NCBI GenBank assembly: GCA_005883365.1
Contig: VAXA01000281.1
Location: forward strand, 1 to 5,492
DNA: 5,492 bases
DNA from: Actinomycetota bacterium
GTDB taxonomy: Bacteria > Actinomycetota > Thermoleophilia > Gaiellales > Gaiellaceae
Direction: 5' to 3'
Part shown: positions 1-5,007 of the stretch, piece after piece
Numbering within the stretch: the first letter of the stretch is position 1
How the letters are laid out: each line of letters opens with the position of its first letter
Made by a program: the position numbers and the translations under genes
Notes under the pieces: generated by a model
Database searches by the model: none
The model's input: the letters and a program-made list of their open reading frames with translations, nothing else
What the model was told of the DNA's origin: nothing

Positions 1-331
1 CGTCGCGCGGGGCGGCGACCTCGTCCAGCACCTGCCCGAGATCCTCGGCCACGAGGAGCACCGAGCCGTCGTCGGCGAGTTCTCCGAGCATGCGGTGCGC
101 GTCGACCCCTCGTCCCGTATCCGCGAGGTGCGCGGTCCCGTCATGTCGCACCACCACCAGGGCATCGGCCGGGTCGGCGAAGGGCTGCGCGAGGTCGCCT
201 GGGCCGAGGACGGCACGGTCGAGGCGATCGAGGATCCCGAGAAGCCGTTCGTCGTGGGCGTCCTGTGGCATCCGGAGGCGGGCGAGGACCAGCGCCTCTT
301 CGAGCAGCTCGTCGAGGCCGCGCGCAAGTGA
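1..331 (+). CDS. puuD: Gamma-glutamyl-GABA hydrolase family protein (PuuD-like, peptidase C26), 5' partial
   Basis: This is the C-terminal part (about 109 residues, read from base 2) of a class I glutamine-amidotransferase-like hydrolase; the start and the nucleophilic cysteine lie outside the window. Seen here: a GGDLVQHLPE segment near the left edge, a SHHHQG motif (146-163), and GVLWHPE (257-277), which supplies the His and Glu of the Cys-His-Glu triad (His codon at 269, Glu codon at 275). Known for the family: PuuD cleaves gamma-glutamyl-GABA to glutamate and GABA in the cytoplasm, the last step of the glutamylated putrescine route. The stop codon overlaps the GTG of the downstream aldehyde dehydrogenase in a GTGA junction, so the two are probably translated together. 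The actual substrate could be another gamma-glutamyl amide, as related hydrolases act on other glutamylated amines. Family assignment is firm; substrate is inferred from family and neighbours. Confidence 0.85.
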   Translation, partial: VARGGDLVQHLPEILGHEEHRAVVGEFSEHAVRVDPSSRIREVRGPVMSHHHQGIGRVGEGLREVAWAEDGTVEAIEDPEKPFVVGVLWHPEAGEDQRLFEQLVEAARK

Positions 332-1677
332 CCGGGATTCTCAATCCGGCGACCGAGGAGACGATCGCGGAGGTCGAGGCGGCGGGGGTCGAGGAGACGG
401 ACGCGGCGGTCGCCCGCGCGAAGGAGGCGTTTCCGGGCTGGCGCGCCGTCGCCCCGACCGACCGGGCCCGGCTGCTGCGGCGCCTCGCGACGCTCGTCGA
501 GGAGCACGGCGAGGAGCTCGCGCGCCTCGAGTCGCGCAACGTCGGCAAGCCGATCCAGGGCGCCCGCGGCGAGATCGGCATGGTCGCCCAGGTCTTCCAC
601 TACTACGCCGGCGCCGTCGACAAGCACTTCGGCGAGACGATCCCGGTCGCCGGCGGCGTCGATCTGACCTTCCGCGAGCCGCTCGGCGTCGTCGGCCTGA
701 TCGTCCCCTGGAACTTCCCGCTCAACATCGCGTCGTGGAAGCTCGGGCCGGCCCTCGCGTGCGGCAACACCCTTGTCCTCAAGCCGGCCGAGCTGACGCC
801 GCTCTCGGCGTTACGGCTCGGCGAGCTCGCGCTCGAGGCGGGCATCCCCGAAGGCGTCGTCAACATCCTCCCCGGCAAGGGCTCGGTCGTCGGCACGCGG
901 CTCGTCGAGCACCCCGACGTCGCGAAGATCGGCTTCACCGGCTCGACCGAGGTCGGGCAGGAGGTGATGCGCGGCGCTGCGGGCACGATCAAGCGGGTCA
1001 CGCTCGAGCTCGGCGGCAAGTCGGCCAACGTCGTCTTCGCCGACGCCGACCTCGAGCGGGCAGCTGCCGCCGCGCCCTACGCCGTCTTCGACAACGCCGG
1101 CCAGGACTGCTGTGCGCGCTCCCGGATCCTCGTCGAGGCGAGCGTCTACGACCGCTTCGCCGATCTGCTCGTTGAGGCCACGCGCAGCGTGAAGGTCGGC
1201 GATCCGGAGGAGGACGCGACCGAGATGGGGCCGCTCGTCTCCGCAGCGCACCGGGCGAAGGTGGCGAGCTTCGTCGACGGCGAGCCACTCTTCCGCGGCG
1301 AGGCGCCGGAGGGCAAGGGCTTCTGGTATCCGGCGACCCTCGTCGAGGCGCGGCCCGACGACCGGATCGCGCGCGAGGAAGTGTTCGGCCCGGTCGCCGC
1401 ACTAATCCCGTTCGCCGACGAGGCCGAGGCGATCCGAATCGCGAACGACTCCGAGTACGGCCTCTCGGGCTCGATCTGGACGGAGAACGGAGGCCGTGCG
1501 CTCCGCGCCGCGCGCGCGATCGAGACGGGCGTCCTCTCGATCAACTCGAACTCGTCGGTGCGGCCCTCGACGCCCTTCGGCGGCTTCAAGCGCAGCGGCT
1601 TCGGCCGTGAGCTCGGGATGCACGGCCTCGCGGGCTACAGCGAGATCAAGAACGTCTTCTACTCCACGGAGGGCTGA
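328..1677 (+). CDS. NAD(P)-dependent aldehyde dehydrogenase (aminobutyraldehyde / gamma-glutamyl-aminobutyraldehyde type)
   Basis: A complete 449-residue aldehyde dehydrogenase that oxidises an aldehyde to an acid with NAD(P)+. Visible landmarks: VPWNFPL with the oxyanion Asn129, the cofactor-loop GFTGSTEVG, LELGGKSAN with general base Glu227, GQDCC with nucleophile Cys261 (34 residues after the Glu, as in the family), EEVFGP with Glu351, and a C-terminal PFGGFKRSGFGRE. The GTG at 328 was chosen because the protein then begins TGILNPATEE, the usual family N-terminus, and overlaps the upstream stop by 4 nt; an in-frame ATG at 265 would add an unalignable Arg-rich tail. The protein is a little short for the family, apparently because of a deletion around residues 310-325 (VASFVDGEPLFRG). 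Placement after a PuuD-like hydrolase suggests a PuuC-like role, making the gamma-glutamyl acid that the hydrolase splits. A betaine-aldehyde or other omega-amino-aldehyde substrate is possible. A second Cys directly follows the nucleophile. Confidence 0.93.
   Translation: MTGILNPATEETIAEVEAAGVEETDAAVARAKEAFPGWRAVAPTDRARLLRRLATLVEEHGEELARLESRNVGKPIQGARGEIGMVAQVFHYYAGAVDKHFGETIPVAGGVDLTFREPLGVVGLIVPWNFPLNIASWKLGPALACGNTLVLKPAELTPLSALRLGELALEAGIPEGVVNILPGKGSVVGTRLVEHPDVAKIGFTGSTEVGQEVMRGAAGTIKRVTLELGGKSANVVFADADLERAAAAAPYAVFDNAGQDCCARSRILVEASVYDRFADLLVEATRSVKVGDPEEDATEMGPLVSAAHRAKVASFVDGEPLFRGEAPEGKGFWYPATLVEARPDDRIAREEVFGPVAALIPFADEAEAIRIANDSEYGLSGSIWTENGGRALRAARAIETGVLSINSNSSVRPSTPFGGFKRSGFGRELGMHGLAGYSEIKNVFYSTEG
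1668..1672 (+). promoter_or_regulatory. Ribosome binding site for the SDR gene
   Basis: GGAGG sits inside the last codons of the aldehyde dehydrogenase gene, 4 nt before the ATG at 1677. It supports that start and shows that the SDR can load ribosomes itself as well as by coupling. Confidence 0.7.
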
Positions 1678-2444
1678 TGGCTGGGCGGCTCGAGGGCAAG
1701 GTCTGCGTGATCACCGGTGCCGGCGGGGGCATGGGGGCCGACGCCGCGGTCCGCTTCGCCGAGGAGGGCGCCGAGGTCGCCGTCGCCGACGTCGACGGGG
1801 CCGCGGCGGAGAAGGTCGCCCGCGAGATCGGTGGACTGGCCGTGCAGGTGGACGTCTCGGACGAGGCGTCGGTCGAGGCGATGTACGCGGCGGCCGCGGA
1901 GCGCTTCGGCGGAATCGACGTCCTCTACAACAACGCCGGCATCTCCCCCGCCGACGACGCCTCGATCCTCGAGACCGGCCTCGAGGCGTGGGAGCGCGTG
2001 CAGGCCGTGAACACGCGCGGCGTCTACCTCTGTTGCAAGCACGGCATCCCGCACCTGCTTGCGCGTGGCGGCGGCTCGGTGATCAACGTCGCCTCGTTCG
2101 TCGCGCTCGTCGGCGCGGCCACCTCTCAGATCTCGTACACGGCATCGAAGGGCGCCGTCCTCTCGCTGAGCAAGGAGCTCGGCGTCCAGTTCGCGCGCCA
2201 GGGGATCCGCGTCAACGCACTCTGCCCCGGGCCGGTCGAGACGCCATTGCTGCTGCGGATCTGGAGCGAGACGCCGGGCGCGGCCGAGCGCCGGCTTGTC
2301 CACCTGCCGATGGGGCGCATGGCGAAGCCACGCGAGATCGTCAATGCGGCCCTCTTCCTCGCGAGCGACGAGTCGAGCTACGTGAACGCAGCGACGTTCG
2401 TCGTCGACGGCGGCCTGACCGCCGCCTACGTGACGCCCGAGTAG
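1677..2444 (+). CDS. Classical short-chain dehydrogenase/reductase (SDR)
   Basis: A complete 255-residue SDR with a Rossmann fold. Visible motifs in order: cofactor loop TGAGGGMG (13-20); an acidic Asp38 at the end of strand 2 (VAVADVDG), which favours NAD(H) over NADP(H); NNAG (85-88); the tetrad Asn112, Ser140, Tyr154 and Lys158 (SYTASKG); and PGPVETPL, the segment after the active site. The C-terminus FVVDGGLTAAYVTPE is the usual SDR ending. Ser140 is 14 residues before Tyr154 rather than the common 13. The ATG overlaps the aldehyde dehydrogenase stop by 1 nt (TGATG) and has its own GGAGG. Membership in this operon suggests a role in amine or amino-alcohol catabolism, for example interconverting an alcohol and the aldehyde used by its neighbour. 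The sequence does not reveal the substrate, and a FabG-like label would be only generic. Confidence 0.92.
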   Translation: MAGRLEGKVCVITGAGGGMGADAAVRFAEEGAEVAVADVDGAAAEKVAREIGGLAVQVDVSDEASVEAMYAAAAERFGGIDVLYNNAGISPADDASILETGLEAWERVQAVNTRGVYLCCKHGIPHLLARGGGSVINVASFVALVGAATSQISYTASKGAVLSLSKELGVQFARQGIRVNALCPGPVETPLLLRIWSETPGAAERRLVHLPMGRMAKPREIVNAALFLASDESSYVNAATFVVDGGLTAAYVTPE

Positions 2445-2454
2445 CGCGAGCGAT

Positions 2455-2482
2455 TTAAGGAACCCGTAAGGGCCCGCTAACT
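2455..2482 (+). promoter_or_regulatory. Three hexamers phased at 11 bp: probable response-regulator binding array
   Basis: TTAAGG (2455-2460), GTAAGG (2466-2471) and CTAACT (2477-2482) share a central TAA, and their start points are exactly 11 bp apart, one helical turn. OmpR/PhoB-family regulators characteristically bind direct repeats with this spacing; PmrA, for example, uses TTAAG-like half-sites. The array is in the only intergenic gap, upstream of an operon that encodes its own OmpR-family regulator, so autoregulation is the simplest reading. A weak -10-like GATGCT at 2503-2508 lies where an activator just upstream of or on a poor -35 would help. Repeats and spacing are seen directly; binding and promoter assignment are inferred. 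Confidence 0.55.
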
Positions 2483-2532
2483 CGGCAGCAATCCGGGTGA
2501 CCGATGCTTCAAACCATCCGAGTCCTCGCGTC

Positions 2533-2540
2533 GAAAGGAG
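2533..2540 (+). promoter_or_regulatory. Strong Shine-Dalgarno for the CHRD-like gene
   Basis: GAAAGGAG lies 5 nt before the ATG at 2546. It decides the start: the in-frame codons at 2504-2545 would place a non-signal extension before an otherwise perfect signal peptide. It is the best ribosome binding site in the window and marks the head of the downstream operon. Confidence 0.8.
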
Positions 2541-2545
2541 TACTG

Positions 2546-2947
2546 ATGCGCTCGAAGAGACTGGCCGGTGCCGTCGTTGCCGCGGCGGCGCTCGCCGCCG
2601 CTCCTGTCGCCGCAGCCGGGATGCTGCACCCGCAGCTCGGCGCGCGGCTGTCGGGCATGGGCGAGACCGGCATCGTCAACCTCCAGGCGCACGCGAAGAC
2701 GCACCAGCTTTGCTGGACGTTCGAGCTGCACGTGATGCACGTCCTCGGTGCGACGATCCGCGACTCCCACGGGATGAAGGTGGCCAGCCTCGGCCACATG
2801 TACCGTGCAAAGGGCTGCGCGATGCTGTCCAAGCAATCCCTCGCCCTGATCGAGACGAAGCCCGGCCACTATTGGGTCTGGGTTGCGACGAAGGGCCATC
2901 CGGGCGAGTTGCGGGGGAAGCTGTTCGCCGGTATGGCGCACATGTAG
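2546..2947 (+). CDS. Exported CHRD-domain-like protein, His/Met-rich
   Basis: A 133-residue protein with a clear Sec signal peptide: basic MRSKR, a hydrophobic Ala/Val/Leu core, and an AAA-G cleavage site at about residue 24/25. The mature part (about 109 residues) resembles a CHRD-type beta domain: ARLSG near the start, LCWTFEL (55-61), a central GATI segment, KGCAML (89-94), and the ending GHYWVWVATKGHPGELRGKL, close to the usual PxGELRGqL terminus. Cys56 and Cys91 could form a disulfide. The mature chain holds 10 His and 8 Met, an unusual enrichment that could suit metal binding or oxidant scavenging, but no defined metal motif is visible. It heads the operon with its own strong ribosome site, so it may be made in excess over the enzymes. 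CHRD domains have no established general biochemical activity. A periplasmic electron carrier, chaperone or sacrificial Met protein are only possibilities. Confidence 0.75.
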   Translation: MRSKRLAGAVVAAAALAAAPVAAAGMLHPQLGARLSGMGETGIVNLQAHAKTHQLCWTFELHVMHVLGATIRDSHGMKVASLGHMYRAKGCAMLSKQSLALIETKPGHYWVWVATKGHPGELRGKLFAGMAHM

Positions 2948-3657
2948 TGGACTCGCCGCCCGTCACCGGAGAGCATGAGCCCGAGCCGCGGCGTTACGGG
3001 CGGAGGCTGTTTCTCGCGACCGTGGTGGGCGGCGTCTCGTCCCTCTACTGGGGCAAGGCCGCCTGGGATCACGTCACCGGCGTCGTCTCCCCCGTCGCCG
3101 ATGCTCTCGCGCCGATCATCCCCACCGGCGGCTGGCGCATCTACACGATCTCCGGCCACATGCCGGCCTTCGACCCCGCCACCTGGCGGCTGGAGGTCGG
3201 CGGCCTCGTCGAGCGGCCGGTCTCGCTCACGTATCAGCAGCTGCGCGCCCTCCCGCGCGTGGAACAGGTTTCGGACTTCCACTGCGTCACGGGCTGGAGC
3301 GTGGACAACGTCCACTGGGCCGGCGTCCGGATCCAGGACGTCCTCGCGGCTGCGCGACCACACGCCTCCGGCCACGCCCTGCGGTTCGTCTCGATGGAGG
3401 TGCCGTACGTCGACTACCTGACTCTCGGCCAGGCGTCCCTCCACGACGTGATGCTCGCCTACGAGATGGACGGCAAGCCGCTCCGGCGCGAGCACGGCGC
3501 CCCGGTGCGGCTCGTGATCCCCGAGATGTACGGCTACAAGAACGTCAAGTGGCTGCAACGGATCGACGTCGTCCCGGCAACCGAGAGCGGCTACTGGGAG
3601 GAGCTCGGCTACGACCAGAACGCCTGGGTCGGCCGCTCGAACGGGTACGGCACGTGA
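2947..3657 (+). CDS. Tat-exported molybdopterin-dependent oxidoreductase (sulfite oxidase fold)
   Basis: A 236-residue protein of the oxidoreductase molybdopterin-binding family (sulfite oxidase / MsrP-YedY fold). The N-terminus has a twin-arginine motif, GRRLFLA with Arg19-Arg20, and a short hydrophobic stretch to about residue 36; no AxA site is obvious, so it may stay membrane-anchored. The core shows WRLEVGGLVERPVSLTYQQL (80-99), the molybdenum-ligating Cys113 in DFHCVTGWSV, VHWAGVRIQDVL, and GAPVRLVIPEMYGYKNVKW (184-202), which contributes to the cofactor pocket in the family. There is no heme or dimerisation domain, so it is the short single-domain bacterial form. The GTG start overlaps the upstream TAG by 1 nt, and the cytochrome gene overlaps its end by 4 nt. 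The neighbouring b-type cytochrome is the likely redox partner. The substrate cannot be read from sequence: sulfite, S-oxides such as methionine sulfoxide, or another small oxo compound are candidates. Confidence 0.9.
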   Translation: MDSPPVTGEHEPEPRRYGRRLFLATVVGGVSSLYWGKAAWDHVTGVVSPVADALAPIIPTGGWRIYTISGHMPAFDPATWRLEVGGLVERPVSLTYQQLRALPRVEQVSDFHCVTGWSVDNVHWAGVRIQDVLAAARPHASGHALRFVSMEVPYVDYLTLGQASLHDVMLAYEMDGKPLRREHGAPVRLVIPEMYGYKNVKWLQRIDVVPATESGYWEELGYDQNAWVGRSNGYGT

Positions 3658-4331
3658 AAGCCGGCTACGTCAAGCGCTTCTCGCCGGTCGAGCGGCTGCT
3701 GCACTGGGTGAACGCGCTCGGCTTCTTCTTCCTCCTCGTGACCGGGTTGATCCTCTACCTGCCGAGCCTGTCCGAGCTCGTCTCGCGCCGGCAGACGGTC
3801 CAGGGCCTCCACTTCTGGGCGGGCGTCGGGTGGCTCGGCGTGCTGGCCGCCGTGGTGCTCCTCGGCGGGCGCCGGCTGCTTGCGACCGCGCGCGAGGTCG
3901 AGCGGTTCGACAGCGACGACCTGCGCTGGCTCCGTGGCCGCAAGGCCCCGCAGGGGAGGTTCAACGCGGGCCAGAAGATCAACGCCATCCTCACTGCCGC
4001 GTTCACCATCCTGTTCGGCGTGTCCGGGCTCCTGCTCTGGTTCGGCGAGCAGGACACGCGCTTCCGCTTCGCGAGCACCGTGATCCTGCACGACGGCTTG
4101 ATGTACGTCTCGCTCGCGCTGCTCGTCGGGCACCTCTACCTGGCCCTGATCCACCCGGCGACGCGCCACGCGCTCCGCGGCATGACGCTCGGGGACGTCC
4201 GCGTCGAATGGGCGGTGAAACATCACCCGAAGTGGCAGCCGGAAGGCGTCCGCGTCGACTGGCCGCGGACGCGACACCACGCGCCGTGGAAGCCAGAATT
4301 GGCAGATGCAGACCGTTCTCGTCGTCGATGA
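3654..4331 (+). CDS. Four-helix b-type cytochrome (formate dehydrogenase gamma / cytochrome b561-like)
   Basis: A 225-residue integral membrane cytochrome. Four hydrophobic segments lie at about residues 15-37, 52-72, 109-131 and 143-167. Candidate axial heme ligands sit in helices 1, 2 and 4: His17 (LLHWVNAL), His53 (GLHFWAG), His146 (ILHDGL) and His160 (VGHLYLALIHP), which suits two b hemes. The FNAGQKIN segment (103-110) before helix 3 and the HHPKW motif (190-194) after helix 4 are typical of formate dehydrogenase gamma-like subunits. Known role: electron transfer between membrane quinone and an extracytoplasmic redox subunit. The GTG start overlaps the molybdoenzyme stop (GTGA), implying stoichiometric production of both. 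It is not the six-helix ferric-reductase-like MsrQ that partners MsrP in proteobacteria. The basic C-terminal tail (ending RSRRR) is encoded partly within the response regulator gene, a 26-nt overlap. Confidence 0.9.
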   Translation: MKAGYVKRFSPVERLLHWVNALGFFFLLVTGLILYLPSLSELVSRRQTVQGLHFWAGVGWLGVLAAVVLLGGRRLLATAREVERFDSDDLRWLRGRKAPQGRFNAGQKINAILTAAFTILFGVSGLLLWFGEQDTRFRFASTVILHDGLMYVSLALLVGHLYLALIHPATRHALRGMTLGDVRVEWAVKHHPKWQPEGVRVDWPRTRHHAPWKPELADADRSRRR

Positions 4332-4983
4332 CGAGCCGATCGTCCGGGACGTCGTCGTCCGCTATCTCGAGCGCGACGGGTTCCGGACGCTGACCGCGTC
4401 GGACGGGGACGCGGCCAGGGCCCTGATCGAGGAGCGCGAGCCGAGCCTCGTCGTGCTCGACGTGATGCTGCCCGGGACGGACGGGCTCTCGCTCTGCCGC
4501 TGGATCCGCGGCCGCTCGAGTCTCCCCGTGATCCTGCTCACCGCCCGTGGCGAGGAAGCCGACCGCATCGTGGGCCTCGAGCTCGGCGCCGACGACTACG
4601 TCACGAAGCCGTTCTCCCCGCGAGAGCTCGCGGCGCGCGTGCGCACGGTCCTCCGCCGCAGCAACGGCAGCTCGCCTGAGCACGAGACCATCGCCTTCGG
4701 CGAGATCGAGCTCGACGGCGTCAGCCACGAGGCCCGTCGCGCCGGCGCTGCCGTCCAGCTCACGGCGAAGGAGTTCGAGCTGCTCTGGTTCCTCGCGTCG
4801 CACCCCCGCCACGTCTTCTCCCGCGACCAGCTGATGGCCCGCGTGTGGGGCTACGAGGCTGCCGTCGACACCGGCACGGTGACCGTCCACGTGCGGCGGC
4901 TGCGGGAGAAGATCGAGGCCGATCCGGGCCGGCCGCTGCACCTGCACACGGTCTGGGGCGTCGGCTACAGGCTCGACCCATGA
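4306..4983 (+). CDS. OmpR/PhoB-family response regulator
   Basis: A 225-residue two-component regulator. The receiver domain (about 1-115) has the acidic pair Asp8-Asp9, phosphoacceptor Asp52 in VVLDVMLPGTDG, Thr79 (LLTARG) and Lys101 (VTKPFSPREL). The C-terminal winged helix (about 130-225) has LTAKEFELLWFLA, VFSRDQLMARVWGYE, the recognition-helix segment TVTVHVRRLREKIE, and the wing ending TVWGVGYRLDP. The ATG at 4306 lies inside the cytochrome gene and lacks a good Shine-Dalgarno, so it probably relies on ribosomes translating the cytochrome. Its expected targets are direct repeats about 11 bp apart, which are present at 2455-2482 upstream of this operon. It is likely phosphorylated by the kinase encoded just downstream. 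All key residues are intact. Confidence 0.95.
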   Translation: MQTVLVVDDEPIVRDVVVRYLERDGFRTLTASDGDAARALIEEREPSLVVLDVMLPGTDGLSLCRWIRGRSSLPVILLTARGEEADRIVGLELGADDYVTKPFSPRELAARVRTVLRRSNGSSPEHETIAFGEIELDGVSHEARRAGAAVQLTAKEFELLWFLASHPRHVFSRDQLMARVWGYEAAVDTGTVTVHVRRLREKIEADPGRPLHLHTVWGVGYRLDP

Positions 4984-5007
4984 TCCAGCTCGACAGATGA
5001 TCCAGCT
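4971..5007 (+). repeat. 17-bp tandem duplication at the regulator/kinase junction
   Basis: Bases 4971-4990 and 4988-5007 match at 18 of 20 positions, with a 17-bp period. The differing bases fall just before each ATG (CC versus AG). Each copy contains ATGATCCAGCT. The first copy covers the response regulator stop, the second the kinase start. As 17 is not a multiple of three, the two ATGs are in different frames. Confidence 0.9.
4980..5000 (+). other. Six-codon mini-ORF (MIQLDR) linking regulator and kinase
   Basis: The ATG at 4980 overlaps the response regulator stop as ATGA, reads Met-Ile-Gln-Leu-Asp-Arg, and stops at a TGA (4998-5000) that again overlaps the kinase ATG as ATGA. It is a direct by-product of the 17-bp duplication: its first four residues equal the first four of the kinase. 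It could act as a relay for terminating ribosomes, as the kinase has no visible Shine-Dalgarno. The reading frame is certain; translation is not shown. Confidence 0.35.

Noticed and set aside
265..327. Upstream ATG extension of the aldehyde dehydrogenase
   Set aside because: It would overlap the hydrolase by 67 nt and encode a non-homologous basic tail; the GTG at 328 gives the normal family N-terminus.
90..1175. Long Arg/Ala-rich open frame (361 codons) across the hydrolase and aldehyde dehydrogenase genes
   Set aside because: It is an out-of-frame shadow of two well-supported genes; its low-complexity Arg-rich composition is what high-GC DNA gives in the wrong frame.
2459..2486. GGAAC at 2459 as the -35 of an ECF sigma promoter
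   Set aside because: No convincing CGT-type -10 is found at the right distance, and the same bases are better explained as part of the 11-bp repeat array.
2445..2500. Possible intrinsic terminator after the SDR gene
   Set aside because: Only a short GGGCCC palindrome is present, with no stable stem or following T-run.
2504..2545. N-terminal extension of the CHRD-like protein from an earlier in-frame start
   Set aside because: It would bury the signal peptide and lacks a ribosome site, whereas the ATG at 2546 has an excellent one.
2869..3558. Antisense open frame opposite the molybdoenzyme, and similar long minus-strand frames at 1659-2303, 3609-4280 and 4003-4947
   Set aside because: They lie wholly opposite genes with intact catalytic motifs, resemble no family I recognise and show high-GC shadow composition.
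3549..3653. Upstream extension of the cytochrome into the molybdoenzyme gene
   Set aside because: The added residues are a shadow of the molybdoenzyme; the GTG at 3654 makes a standard GTGA junction and a normal first helix.
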